From: Chenopodium formosanum
Lineage: Eukaryota; Streptophyta; Magnoliopsida; Caryophyllales; Amaranthaceae
Direction of reading: 5' to 3'
Assembly (NCBI GenBank): GCA_024500155.1
Contig: CM044869.1
Span: 33,230,501-33,294,500, forward strand
Length of the DNA: 64,000 nucleotides
This document shows positions 1-12,344 of the stretch, piece by piece; positions within the stretch are counted from its first letter, which is position 1, and each line of letters begins with the position of its first letter. The position numbers were made by a program, and so were the translations under genes. The notes beneath the pieces were generated by a model. It had not been told where the DNA came from, ran no database searches, and was given only the letters and a program-made list of their open reading frames with translations.

Positions 1-497
1 TTGAGCAACCATCTCCCTAGTGATGATGAGATGGAGGATGTGCTTGATGATGCACAACAACAACAACAACAACCACAACAACAACAACCTCGACGATGAC
101 AACAACAACACCATCAATTATCCAACCCCGAGATGGAAGCCTTGAATGCTCAAATGCAAGGCATGCAACTACGCATAGAGGGGATGTACGATCAAGACTT
201 TGAGGCAATATACAATCAAATGAGGGGGATCACCAAAATGCAACAAGGTATGTTCCTACAAAAACAACAAATGTATGATGCTTGTGTTAACCGCGGTGAT
301 ATCACCCCCACGGTTAATTATCCATATTTTCCACCCCAACTCGGTCTCGTACCGTATAGAAACGGTGATGGTAAGCCTACAAACCCTTATTGTCCGGGTC
401 CGCAAGGATCCATTACCGAGACCCGTTCTTTCCCAAATCAGCACGGTAACTATGATTACTGTGTGTCCGATGGGAGCGACTATAGGGGTGACACTAA
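1..497 (+). pseudogene. Athila-type env-like ORF, 5' portion (element Z)
   Basis: The frame is open from base 1 except for a TGA at 97-99. It encodes an acidic stretch, a glutamine-rich stretch, and a Pro/Tyr-rich segment with NYPYFPPQ and DYRGD. The same motifs occur in the env-like ORF of element C (13877-15753), so this is the third ORF that Athila elements carry downstream of pol. Its function is unknown and no membrane segment is visible. The ORF is cut by element A after the target site ACTAA (493-497) and resumes in frame at 44221. Its start lies left of the window. Confidence 0.75.
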
Positions 498-1079
498 TGA
501 TAGTAGGTAGGAAAATAGGTCGTTTACTATCTCCTCCTAATCAAACAATATATATAAACACTTTACTACCCTCATACAAGTGTAAGGGAAAGCAAAGGAT
601 CAAACCACAAGGACTAAGGGTCAATGATTTAAGTTGATTAAACAACTAGGTCGGATATGAAGTTTGGATTGAAGATAAAGTAACACAAGTAAGACAAATA
701 AAAACAAGCGATAAAAGCACTAGGGATAGGGGAATCGAGGCATATTGATGAATTCAACTAACCAAATGCACTAATTATCAAGGGCTTAATTAGGAGAAAT
801 CAACACATTTAATTCACTTCTGCACAGTCAAACATGCTAATTAACTCGACTAAATTAATTCACTCCCATGCAATTAAACTAGTCTAAACATGGTGAAATT
901 AAACCCTCAATTAACACACTCCTACACAATAAATTAAGAGCACGATAAAAGTCATAGGGGAAATTAGATAGAAAGACCTTAAGCAATAATGTCATCATCC
1001 ATGTTCTGAAATCAAGCCTCAATCACAATTCAAACACAATTAATCAATTAAAAATATTAACATCTCCTTCATCCATATC
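498..1079 (-). repeat. Element A 3' LTR, outer part
   Basis: It begins TGATAGTAGG and matches 39440-40027 closely. It is cut at 1079 by element B, whose target duplication ATATC lies at 1075-1079 and 33576-33580. The LTR continues at 33581. No coding sequence is seen. Confidence 0.85.
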
Positions 1080-2538
1080 TGTAGACATCTACTTTTGGCC
1101 TCCCGTCCTGACAGTAAGTGCAATGACGATAAATAAAACCATCTTAGTGTTGGATCGAAGTGAAGAATGCTTATGGATGACTGGCTAAACCGCAAAGACA
1201 CAAAAAGACTAGCCTAACCCAAAACAAATACAAAACAAGGTCCAATTAACAAAACCCGATTATAATTAGGCTTAGGCCCGTGCTTAAGACCAAATAATGA
1301 CGGATTTAAAGGCGCCTAGGTTAAAATTAGTTGCCGCAGAAAAATCCCCGCACATCTCAACGAGTCACTCTGGTCTGGCGTGCGCAACTAATTCAGTTGC
1401 GCGCAACACCCAGCGCAAATTCTAGAGATGCGCTCGCGCAAGATTCAGAATTTTATTAAATATAGAATCGAATCTTACCATAAAACCGCGCGCAAGCCCA
1501 TAGCAGCGCAACTAAATCACTTGCACTGGGATGCCGCGCGCAACTCATCCAGATGCGCGTGACACCTGCTGCGATAGAATGCTTAAAACCCTAATTGCAC
1601 CCATTCCCTATAAATAGGGGCTTAATATGAGGCTTAAAGACACAGAAATTAACCTAAAATCCTGGCAGAAACTCTTGTGAACTTGTGCTTCCAAACCCTC
1701 TTGTCCTAAACACTCACCCCTCTTAATCTTTGTTACTACGATGGAGGTTCTAGAACAAGAAAGAGTCCATAAGTGTTCTAAACGGAGATCTAGCAAAGAG
1801 AAGTGGTAAATTCCCGAGCACTTAAATAAATCACAATTATTTTTCTTGTTTAAAAGAACTTTAATCAATAAAATAGTGTTGTTTGACCACATTAAAAGGA
1901 CATTTAATTAATCGATTCCACGTAGTATCTTGTATTAAATAAGATTAGAATTGAATAATTAATTGATTGATTGATCACCTAAGCCAAGGCGAATCTTGTT
2001 CTTTTTTTGCTCCTTAACGAATTTGAATTAAATAAAGAATAATGACTTTGCAATGTAATTCCTACGTGACTAATGCTTGTAAATAAAATCAACTAACTTA
2101 GTTTTAGGTATCGCGTTGCATATATTATTTGGTGATGAAATTGTAAAAGAGGAAGAGCAAGTAGAGGCCGCACAAGGGCTAGAATAGCGATTCTCCTTTA
2201 AAGGGAACGTTATTTTAGTACCCTCGCTCCCGAACTCATTTCTGGTTTATGTAGACCGATTTGGGCATGGGTAAACTTATGATTTGTGCTAAATATCCCA
2301 TGAACTCCACATGGGAGAAAGGCATGAACGAGGTTTATGGGTTTTCCCAAAACTCATTGGCGACTCCTACTTGTTTCTTACAAAAAAGCGTGATGATAGA
2401 ATCAATTCTAATTCATGGTCCCCTAAACAGTCAGGAATTCAAATCCTAATACACCCTAACAAGTGTAAAGTCCTAGGCTTTTAAATGGCCATGGGCATCT
2501 AAGGAAGGACCCCCTACGATGGGATCACCCTCCTTATA
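1080..2538 (+). repeat. Element B 5' LTR
   Basis: It is paired with 32116-33575. It starts TGTAGACATCTAC, which can fold as a GTAGA/TCTAC hairpin. It ends TTATA where the partner ends TTACA, so the terminal CA has mutated. A TATA box is at 1608-1620. Confidence 0.9.
1376..1620 (+). promoter_or_regulatory. GC-rich dyads and TATA box in B 5' LTR
   Basis: Copies and half-copies of a GCGCGCAAC dyad fill 1376-1570, including the perfect 12-bp palindrome GTTGCGCGCAAC at 1396-1407. A TATA box, CTATAAATAGGGG, follows at 1608-1620. The same order recurs in the 3' LTR (dyads about 32390-32610, TATA about 32650-32662). The promoter role is inferred from position and the TATA match. Confidence 0.6.
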
Positions 2539-2539
2539 G

Positions 2540-2557
2540 TGGCGACTCCACTAGGGA
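2540..2557 (+). other. Primer binding site of element B
   Basis: TGGCGACTCCACTAGGGA lies one base after the 5' LTR. Its TGG start and position fit a tRNA 3'-end complement, and similar sequences occur in Tat/Ogre elements, probably for tRNA-Arg. The tRNA identity is not certain. Confidence 0.7.
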
Positions 2558-3588
2558 CTTAGAGGTTACATGATTAGTTCTTAGTTATGGTCCAAGGTTT
2601 CCAACACCAGGTTGCCTATGGGTTGTAACGGGAATTAACTTGGATAATCTCTAGTTAGAGAGCTAGACTTGAACGCATAATATCTTCCTTTTGCACAAAA
2701 GTAAAAACCAAACAAGCAACATTACATCATGTAAAATCATAGCACACTTTAACCTTTGGGGATTGGCTCATTGACTAGGGGCTGCCAACACTAGGCTTCT
2801 ATCCCGAAATCAATAACAATCATCCCACCCATGTCGTCAACAAAATGTTGAGAGTGCGATGTCATGAGTCAACACGTTGAGTGATTGATTTGCGCATCGT
2901 TTCTTAAGATATGGTACCCTTAGACACCCAAGCATTTGACCTTAGAATGGCATTATGTGTATCTTGGCTTATAGTATGCTTATGTGATTACGTGACTATA
3001 TGCGACGTGTTAGGATAGCTTTCTTTTTTTTATTTTCTTTTAGTTTGGTTTAGGTTCCCAATTACGAAGTTATCTCTTCGTAATTTAGAGTCATATTCGA
3101 AGGGTAACATAAAAAATAAATTGAAAAAATGATGGCAAATATTAAAAATAAAAAAATAAAAAAATAAAAAATAAAAAAAAAAAAACCACTCGAATTAAAA
3201 AAAATAAAAAATAAAAAAACTTTACGAGCAGGTGGCGCGCGCAACTCAATGAGTTGCGCGACCCCAGCCAGCGCAAGTGATTCGGATGTGCGCACCTACT
3301 GTTACGAGCCCTTTTGATTTTTGCGAAAACAAATTGGCTCGTTCAAACAATATCTTCATTGAAGGATTGTTTAAAGGTGATGTTATCCATTCGAATATAT
3401 TTTGCGTTCTTTCTCCTTCTTTTTCTAAAACAAGCATATAAATTTACTTATCCTTTCGTACTTCTTTTAGGACCGGTTTTCAAGCTTGGGAACGAAGACT
3501 CCCGGGCGCTCGCATTCTACCTTTACCATAAAACAATCCACCCCTTTCAAACCACCTTCCCTCGACAATTAGTCCTAGTCCAACAATA
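2558..3588 (+). other. Untranslated leader of element B
   Basis: No credible ORF is present. The stretch holds A-rich sequence at about 3100-3220 and then an 11-bp dyad, CGCGCAACTCA/TGAGTTGCGCG with a one-base spacer (3238-3260). This is the same dyad family as in the B LTR. Confidence 0.6.
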
Positions 3589-5384
3589 ATGTCAACCACT
3601 GAACAACTACAAGAAGAGATTGCTCTCTTGAGAGAAGAAAAGGCTCAAGAGGCTGAAGAGAGAAGAATTAAGAAACTTGGAAAGGCTGAAAAGAAAAATG
3701 CCGAGACTCTAGCCTTGCAACAAAAGATGGAACAATTATCCGTCAAAGAAAAGTTGTTGGAGAAGCTTGTTCTTCGTTCCACCATGGGGAACAAGTACTT
3801 CAACGCATAAAAGTTTGCTCCTCCCCCAGGACTTGCTTTACCGGAAAAGTTTGTAGCTACGGACTTGCCAATATTTAAGGTGACCGATAATCCACAAAAC
3901 CACTTAATGTGTTTTACTGGCACCATGGCATTAAAGGGAGTTGATCCTAGGCTTTATGCTTTGACTATCCCTTTATCTCTAGACCCAACCGCGAGAGAGT
4001 GGTACTATGGGCTAGATCCGAAATTCAAAACAACATGGGAAGATGTAGTTTCGGCTTTCATTACCCAATATGAGAGTAACGTGGGGTTCAAATTGACTCT
4101 ACGTGAACTTGAAATGCTTAAGCAAGGCGACGATGAAGGTTTCCTTGCTTTCTATGGTAGATGGCGAGAAAAGGCGGCTCACCTTGCCCAAAGGCCACCT
4201 GAACTCGAGTTAGTACAAAAGTTCATTGACAATTGTCATGAAAAGTACAACAAGCATCTACGTTACCTTGGTTTGGACACTTTTCAAAAGGTCTATTCTG
4301 TGGCTACTAGGATTGAAGATGATCTTGCTAAAGGAAAAGCAAACAAATCTTTATCATCATCAACCTAGGAATAACTAAAAAAAGGGGAATGATAATACTT
4401 CATCTTCTATTGATGTATTTGCGACTTCCACGCAATATAATTATAGTAATGATCCACGAAGAAGATGGATAAAAGAAAGAAAATTTACACCATTTCCTGT
4501 GAGCCATAAAGAATTATTAGAAAAATTGAGCGAAAAAGGTCTACTTACACCAACAGGGCCAACACCACTCACTCCACCAGAGAAAAGGTACGCTCAATGG
4601 GATGGTAGTGCTTATTGTGCTTATCATAGGGGCGTTGGGCATGATACCGAACGTTGCTATGTCTTAAACACAAAGTAAAAGATCTAGTAGACGATGGGAG
4701 AATTCCCACGCCTAAACCTAACAACAATGTATCCCCACTAGGGGTATTTCACATTGATGAGGACCATATGGGAAATGATACGTTCAATCCTTTGGACTAT
4801 ATCACACCTATAGGGAAACCTCTAACCACAACACTCATAGGGGCAACTAATGAAGTGTGTGGGTTATGGGACGACGACTTTCAAGACTTATATGTCCCTA
4901 AGTATGCCGCCGTCCCACCTCCATCTAGTCTCCAAATTTAGACAAATGGAGCGCTTGATTGGGATCCTTTCTTGGGGAAGTCAAAAGACTTATCAAATCT
5001 CTCCTTGGATGAACAATGGCATCAAGCACAACTCATGGAACATCTTGAAATGGAGGCACGTTCAAAGCCTCTAGAAGAAATTTGGTTCACAAGTCTTACA
5101 ACTAACCCAAACGAAATAGAACATCTAACTCGTTCTGGGCGAGTTTACCAAGCACCACCAAATGGATCTTCGACTACACAGAATCAAACTCAAGGTCAAG
5201 TACAAAACCCAATACCACCTCCACTTGAGGTGGAAGATCCATTGGTCAAACAACTTCGCCAATCCAAGGAGAATGTTAGCATTTGGGAACTCCTAAGTAC
5301 TTTTAAAGAACATAGGAATTCTCTTATGAACACTCTAACGGCTTTGTCTGTAAGTACAGACACAACCCCTAGGATCTCGTTTGC
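3589..5384 (+). pseudogene. Tat/Ogre gag (element B)
   Basis: The start at 3589 begins a charged coiled-coil region rich in Glu and Lys. After one TAA (3808-3810) the same frame continues to 4368 with the retrotransposon gag domain (WYYGLDPKFKTTWEDV). The frame then breaks. A zinc-knuckle-like motif, CAYHRGVGHDTERC, lies at 4616-4657, followed by another one-base shift and more linker. The segment LTRSGRVYQ (about 5128-5154) is typical of the part just upstream of Tat protease. Gag forms the particle and packages element RNA; this copy cannot be made as one protein. Confidence 0.8.
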
Positions 5385-5999
5385 TTGCTTACTAGCGAGA
5401 AATCCGACAAATCAATCATTTTCACTAATGATGATTTGCCTTCAAAAGACACTACCCACAACAATGCATTATACTTAACTGTGGGGTGCAAAGGGTACAA
5501 TATCCCTCTCACTTTAGTAGACAATGGGTCAGCTATAAATGTGTGCCCACTAAGAACAACAAAATATCTAGGCCTTAATCCAGAAAAATATTTTCATTCA
5601 ACAACACAAAGCATTAGGGCCTATGACAACTCGAGGAGATCGGTGTGTGGAACTGTTAAGCTACCAGTCACTACAGGCCTAATTCAAAAGATGGTTGAAT
5701 TCCATGTCATGGATATTAAACCCACATTCAACCTTCTACTTGGACGTCCTTGGATACATGATCTTGGTGCAATACCATCCTCACTTCATCAAATGATTAG
5801 GTTGAATTATCAAGGTCAACCTATGAGTATACATGTTTTTCCTCTCAAAATAGCTATAAATTACCAATCACTTCTAGAAATAAACCATGATAATGATGAA
5901 GAGGACATGTGGGGATTTGCCGCTGAGCCAATCTACACAATCGAAATGAAAGAGAGCCTTGAAGGATATTCAAGCTTGATCCATATTCCACCCGGATAG
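5385..5999 (+). pseudogene. Retroviral-type aspartic protease (element B)
   Basis: The active-site region reads LVDNGSAINVCPL, where the usual motif is D-S/T/G-G. FNLLLGRPWIHDLGAIPSS further on is the second conserved region of plant Ty3/gypsy proteases. The protein would cut the Gag-Pol precursor. The frame is open for about 204 codons but is offset from the preceding gag linker, so it would not be translated from the gag start. The Asn after the catalytic Asp is unusual. Confidence 0.75.
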
Positions 6000-6988
6000 T
6001 AAACAACATCTTGTTTAAGAGTAGTTACTTTCCTGGGATGCCTTTGGGAATAGGAATGAAGAAATCTCTTTTACTTCCTATCCCAAAGAAAAGTCTCTCT
6101 TTTGAATTGGGATACAAACCAACCAAGGAAGAACTAGAGTCTCACGATGCTAAAAACAAAGCACGTAAAGGCAACAGTAAAAATGGGATAATCACTTTGC
6201 TCCCATCTTACCAACAAACCCATAATGGACAATTCATAAGGGAGGGAGAAGATTACCCTTGCTATGACTTTCCATAACCATTAGTTCTGGGAGGAATCAA
6301 GAAGCCTGGATTTGAGATATTTCATGATTGCTACTTCTTGAATAACAATCTCGAAATCGTTGAATCAAAACACCAACCCTAGGGTGCTATGATAGGCAAG
6401 CATTCAACTTGCTATTTGGACTAGAGCAAAACCATGTTGCTGCCATGACTAATCAAAATGCCATCCAAAATGAAGCTTTTGACCCAACCTCGTAGATTAC
6501 CCCTTCTAATGAAACCTTCGAGCATGGATGGAGGAAATCTTTGAAGTAGACTAATCATAAAGGTGATAAGCTAGAGATCATCACAGGGGAAGGGAAGATG
6601 TTCGAAGAATCGGATGATGAGTTTAGCTTAGACTTTAAGGAAGCTGAAAAACTTAGCCTTGTGGCTATTACTGAGTCTTTATTTTCTAGTTCTAAGGACG
6701 AAGATCCCAAAAAGGATTCTTCTCTTAATGTACTCTCTTTTGAATTCAATAATATGAGCTCTATTTCTAAGTATATGCCTTCTCTCGAATCTTTTGAATG
6801 TTATAACAATCAATCTAATGAAGATGATAATATTAATAAATTGGTTGAACTAATGAATGAACGAGAACAAAAGAACCCTATAATTAAAGAAACTGAAACA
6901 GTCAATATAGGGACTAATGAAAACAAAAGAGAAGTCAAGATTGGCTTAACTTTAAATCCGGAAGAGCGATCGATTCTTATTCGAAGAC
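6000..6988 (+). pseudogene. Protease-RT linker (element B)
   Basis: Two broken open segments lie between protease and RT. The one at 6011-6277 contains FELGYKPTKEE, which resembles the linker of Tat polyproteins. The one at 6598-7029 is acidic and ends in a segment leading into RT (KIGLTLNPEER). No enzymatic motif is present. About 6278-6597 has no open frame of note. Confidence 0.55.
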
Positions 6989-8893
6989 ATGTTCGCTTGG
7001 TCATACAAGGACATGCCTGGAATAGATAGGGAAATTGCGGAACATACCATTCCCTTGAACCCTACCTCTAAACCAGTAAAACAAAAACTTCGACGAATGA
7101 AACCTGATGTCGCTTTGAAAATAAAAGAAGATGTACAAAAGCAATTAGGCGCAGGTTTCATTCGCGTATGTAATTACCCAGAATGGGTAGCGAACATCGT
7201 CCCAGTCCCTAAAAAGGATGGACGAGTTCGCATGTGTGTCGACTTTAGGGACCTTCACAAGGCTAGCCCTAAAGACGATTTTCCTCTACCTCATATTGAT
7301 ATATTGGTAGATAACACGGCTGAACATGCGATGTTATCCTTTATGGATGGATACGCATGTTACAACCAAATCCTAATGGCAAAAGAAGATGAAGAAAAGA
7401 CATGCTTTATCACCCCTTGGGGTACATATTGCTACACAGTCATGCCATTTGGTCTAAAAAATGCAGGAGCTACGTACTAAAGAACGGCTACGACTCTCTT
7501 GCATGATATGATGCATAAAGAAATAGAAGTGTATGTGGATGATATGATGGTAAAGTCCAAAGATAGAATGGGACACATAAAAGCTTTACGCAAATTTTTC
7601 ACTCGCATAAAAGAATATAATATGCGATTGAATCCACAAAAATGCGCCTTTGGAGTAACTTCTGGTAAGTTACTCAGATACGTAGTAAGCACATGTGGTA
7701 TTGAGATCGATCCCTCTAAAATAAAGGCAATCGTTGATATGCCTCCCCCTCAAATAGAGAAAGAAATTAGGGGGTTTCTTGGCAAACTACAATACATTAG
7801 TCGGTTTATCAACAAATTGACTATGACTTGTGAGCTAATATTCAAAAAATTGAAAAAAGAAGAAAAACATGAATGGGACGATCAATGCCAAAGGGCCTTT
7901 GAGAAAATCAAAGAGTATCTCAAAAGTCCACCAATTTTAGCACCAATAGTACCCAAACTACCTCTTAGGTTATACATCACGGTTACAGACACGGCCACAG
8001 GTGCCATGCTAGCACAAGAGGTAGAGAAAGTCGAGCGTGCAATATACTACATAAGTAAAAAATTCATTCAATATAAAACAAAATATAGCACTTTGGAAAA
8101 AACAAGTTTAGCATTAGTGTGGGCAACTAAAAAACTACGACATTACATGTTACCACACACTACTCATGTGATTTCTCAACAAAATCCGATAAAGTATTTG
8201 TTTGAACAACCACCCATACAAGGAAGAATATCCAAGTGGTTGGTGATGTTGGCCAAATTTGAATTAAAATATAAACCTGAAAAATCAATAAAAGGAAAAG
8301 TTATTTCCGATTTTCTGGCCCAACATCCTATTCAAACAAGTCATGTAGAAACTACTCATCTTCCGGATGAAGAGATTCTCATGACACAAGATGACAAATG
8401 GGTAATGTACTTCGACGGTGCATCTAATCAAAAAGGATGTGGCATGGGAGTGTTACTCATAAGTCCAGAGGGAGCACATACTCCAATCTCTGTCAAACTA
8501 GACTTTGAGGTTACTAATAATGCCGCCGAATGTGAAGCGTGTATTATTGGATTAGAAGCAACAGCTAGCATAGGTGTGCAAAAATTAGAGGTATATGGAG
8601 ATTCTAGTTTGATTATAAATCATATACTAAAAAAATGGAAAATAAAGAACTCCACAATGATATTATACCAAGCACACCTAGAGCAACTCGTCGAGCATTT
8701 TGAACATATTGATTTTAAATACCTCCCAAGGGATGATAATCAATTTGCCGATGCACTAGTAAAATTAGCCTCAATGATCAACATTCCAGATCATTTAAAT
8801 ATGATGACATTATGCGTTGATAGAAGAGAAGAACCAGCATATTGCAACGCAATAGAGGAAATAAATGACATTGAAGGAAACAATCCTTGGTAG
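6989..8893 (+). pseudogene. Reverse transcriptase and dual RNase H (element B)
   Basis: RT motifs include VPKKDGRVRMCVDFRDL, MPFGLKNAGATY and the catalytic YVDDMMVKSK (about 7532). A TAA at 7478-7480 replaces the codon after GATY, where Gln is usual, so CAA to TAA is likely. The first RNase H (about 7960-8330) is degenerate, as expected for the connection domain. A second, archaeal-type RNase H (about 8398-8790) keeps its acidic residues: YFDGAS, NNAAECEA, YGDSS and DNQFADAL. Two RNase H domains are a Tat-lineage hallmark. The frame is open from 7481 to 8893. Confidence 0.85.
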
Positions 8894-9998
8894 ATCATAT
8901 CCTCCAATATATTACCCATGGCACATATCCTGAAAATACTTCATCGAAAGACCAACGAGCCCTACGAACACTTGCGGCCCAATATGGTCTATTAAATGGT
9001 CAATTATGCAAAAAGGGGCCTAACGGTCAAAGCTTATTATGTATAGACCAACCTGAATCCACACGCCTTATGGAAAATACTCACAAAGGCGTTTATGGTC
9101 CTCACATGAATGGTTAAATGCTTGCTAAAATAATTTCACGACAAGGGTACTATTGGTCCACCATGGAACATGATTGAATACAATATGTTAAAAATATATC
9201 CAGAGTGTCAAATGTTCGCTAACTTACAACACCTTCCACCATCCGAACTATATAATCTCACTTCCCCTTGGCCTTTTTCGACTTGGGGAATTGACATAAT
9301 TGGAAAAATATCTCCAACAGGAGCAGGAGGGCACGAGTACGTATTAGTAGCCATCGATTACTTTACTAAGTGGATCGAGGCCGCTTCTTTCGCGAACATC
9401 ACTTCTAAACATGTCGCAAAGTTTCTCGAAAGAAACATATTTTGTAGATATGGAGTTCCACACGAACTAATTAGTGATCGCCTCAAATGAATGGAGCTGT
9501 AGAATCGGCAAATAAAAACATAACATTCATCATTAAGAAAATGGAAGAAAATTATAAAGACTGGCCGAATAAACTACACTTCGCTCTATGGGGTTATAGA
9601 ACGTCCATAGGAACATCAATAGGAGTAACTTCATACTCCTTAGTTTTTAGAATGGACACAGTTCAACCAGCCGAACTGGAAATACCATCCCTACGCATCG
9701 TACTTGAAAGTAAGCTACCGGAAGCTGAATGGGTAAGAGCGAGGTATGAAGAGCTATTATTCCTCGATGAACGACGATTAAGAGCTTTGCATCATGTACA
9801 AGTCTACCAACGACGCATTGCACGACATTTTAACAAAAGGGTACGACCCAGAAATATCAAAGAAGGTGACTTTGTACTAAAAGAGGTTAGAGGCCCACCA
9901 ACCGATCCAAGAGGGAAATTCAAACCTAATTGGATAGGGCCCTACCGCGTAATTGAAATTCTATCAGGAGGAGCTGTCAGATTAATGGATATTGGAGG
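8887..9998 (+). pseudogene. Integrase, interrupted by element C (element B)
   Basis: The zinc-binding region is degenerate: HKGVYGPHMNG, then stops, then KYPECQ where CxxC is expected. The core shows GIDIIG (first Asp) and ISDR (second Asp, 9476-9478). The catalytic Glu at 9502-9504 in NGAVESANKN follows only about eight codons later, instead of about 35 residues, and in another frame, so part of the core is deleted. The C-terminal barrel (NWIGPYRVIEILSGG) runs to 9998, where element C begins. The last codons are at 24811-24870. Confidence 0.85.
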
Positions 9999-11574
9999 TG
10001 ACAAGGAAATAATCGCATCGTCAAACGACTACACCTCAATCAAATATAATTTATACACCTAAACAAACCTAATACAAGTATAAGGCAAGTATAGGGGTCG
10101 AACCACAAGGAGACATGCATAAACACCACATTCACTACTCAATATTTAAGCTACCTCGGAACAAGAAGTGTGAGAAGTTAAGAAACTAAACTAGAGATTA
10201 AGGATGATTAAAACCAATATAACTAAGCACCAAGGGAAGTAGGTAGATGTAGTGGCCAATTGATCATGCAATAATACGGAGGCAAGGTAATGGTAAACTA
10301 AGCATGTAAGATTATCGAATTAAAGCTTAATCTAACCGCCTTCCGGGGTCAATCAAATTCTCCTAACATAGCCTCTATGTTTCCACACTAGAACCATATA
10401 TTAGAAGGTGCAATCAAAGAATTATCGATAGTAATGAATCTTAACTAAGTCAACTTCCGTTTCTTGTTAGCAAGGATTCACCTTTAATCAACTAACAATG
10501 TGCACTTGCAAGAAGATTAAAGAACATCAAACACACAAAGACTTTAATCACCATTAACAAAACCCCAACATCAATAGCATGAATCAATCAACAACTACAC
10601 CATCCCCACACCCTTGGCTAAGGGACTACTCACAAATCATATTGAAGATAATATCAATCATCAAATCAATAAGCATCAACATGATCAACAAGCAATGAAG
10701 GAAAACTAAAATAAGCAAATAAAACTAAATACAAAAGCAAAGAAAGAGAGTAAGAAATTGCTCATTAATTGAAGATGAAGATTTACAAAGGTTCAAGAAA
10801 GCTCCTTCTTCAATATCCAAGTTCATCAATGGAAATCCACACTTTCTCTCTCTACTAATGAAGTTTCTCTCTCTAGATTAGGGCTAAAATGTACATAATG
10901 TTCTCATTACAAAACTAGGGGTCTTAAAAAATATCCCCTCACATTACTCTAAAGATGAGTTAAAATGCACGGAAATACCCACGGGAGCGGCCGCTCCATC
11001 GAGGAGGAGCGGACGCTCCAGAGGGTATTAAATTTGACAGCCGCCTTTATGGAGCGGGCGCTCTCCCAGGTGTGGAGCGGGCGCTCATCTCTGATGGAGC
11101 GGACGCTCCATAAGTCTGGGAACAGGGGAACAGCAGAGGAAATGGAGCGGCCGCTCCTCCTTGGTGGAGCGGGCGCTCCATTAGTCTGGAAATCATCCTT
11201 CAAACCAGAAGAATGGAGCGGGCGCTCCTCTCTGATGGAGCGGACGCTCCTCTTTATAGCTCCGAACTCTTCTCCAAATCCATGCTCCTCTCTTCCGCTA
11301 TTCCAATGCACTCAAAAGCTTGACTAAGCCTCGAGCAGGACCACGCGAGCACTCCATCGAACCTGCTCAAACACTCATACACAAACGTAAGCATAGAAAA
11401 GAGGGGAAGCTGCAAAGCAAGGCCAAAAACAAAGTAAAAGGAGGGGAAAACACAAAAAGGAATAAGGTAAAGAAATCTAAAACAAAGTGCTTGAAAAGGG
11501 CTCAAACAAGTGTCAAGTGAAGGGAAAAACCCTTAAAGAAAAGGGTAAAAGGGTGGTATAAATACCACTCATCA
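9999..11574 (-). repeat. Element C 3' LTR
   Basis: It is bounded by TG and CA and is nearly identical to 23235-24810 at a constant offset of 13236. It holds nine GGAGCG-type dyads (10984-11250). On the minus strand its first bases can form the hairpin GTGGTAT/ATACCAC (11551-11574). Confidence 0.95.
10984..11250. repeat. Array of nine 14-bp GC dyads in C 3' LTR
   Basis: The unit is GGAGCGGNCGCTCC with N = C, A or G; the N = C form is a perfect palindrome (10984-10997). Nine units lie 7 to 50 bases apart. The copy in the 5' LTR is 24220-24486. The ORFs that read through it on both strands are low-complexity by-products. The function is unknown. Confidence 0.9.
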
Positions 11575-11588
11575 AAATCCCCCACACT
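11575..11588 (-). other. Polypurine tract of element C
   Basis: On the minus strand AGTGTGGGGGATTT abuts the 3' LTR. This is the usual plus-strand primer position. Confidence 0.8.
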
Positions 11589-12298
11589 TGCCTCTTGCTT
11601 GTCCTCAAGCAAGATGAATCAAAACAACGAGCAAACACAACAAACATAACATGACAAGGCTCACGACAATTGAACAAATACCACGGTGAGAAATGCTCAA
11701 TTCGGGCTCAAATATAATGACATTGATCAAAGAATACCTACCTTTCTCAATTCAAGAGGGAAAACACGTTTTAAGATGCTCAAGGTTGAAAAAGACAAAC
11801 CTAAGCTAAGCATAGAGAACTAATGATTTCATCCTCCTCCCTAGCCCCATCCAAGACGGTCCACGTTCTCTCCACTAGCTTCAATTCATCCCCTAATTGG
11901 CTCCTCTTGATTCCGCGAGGGAACCGGAAAAAATAATTCTATGTGGAATAATGAGGCTATCCCGACATCTCAACTATGTGTACTCTCTCCATAGGGTTGA
12001 AATCCATCTCCCTCCACCGTTTCCTTGATCACGCCCCTCTAGAGTCCAAAGGTCTTAGTTAGGGTTGCAATGTCATGGCTAAAGGTTAAGGTAGGGAATT
12101 AATTTGAAAACTTTGGTGGAGACTCCTAAGTGAAGCATAAGAGTGGCCATCTCTCAATAACAACATAAGAATCTAACCTAAGTTTCAAATCACAACCTTC
12201 AATACAAATTACATGACAATACTACTCTCTTTTCAAGATTTTTTCATTTCACTCGAAATTTCTCAAATTCTCTTTTTTTTTTTTTTTTTTTTTTCTCT

Positions 12299-12344
<46 letters not shown>

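Noticed and set aside
10984..11250. Regularly spaced palindromes that could suggest a CRISPR array
   Set aside because: Units are 14 bp with irregular spacers of 7-50 bases, inside a plant LTR, with no cas genes. CRISPR is not expected here.
10949..11327. Overlapping 120-codon ORFs on both strands, found again at 24185-24563
   Set aside because: They only read through the palindromic dyad array in the two C LTRs. The low-complexity products arise from the repeat, and the double occurrence is the LTR duplication.
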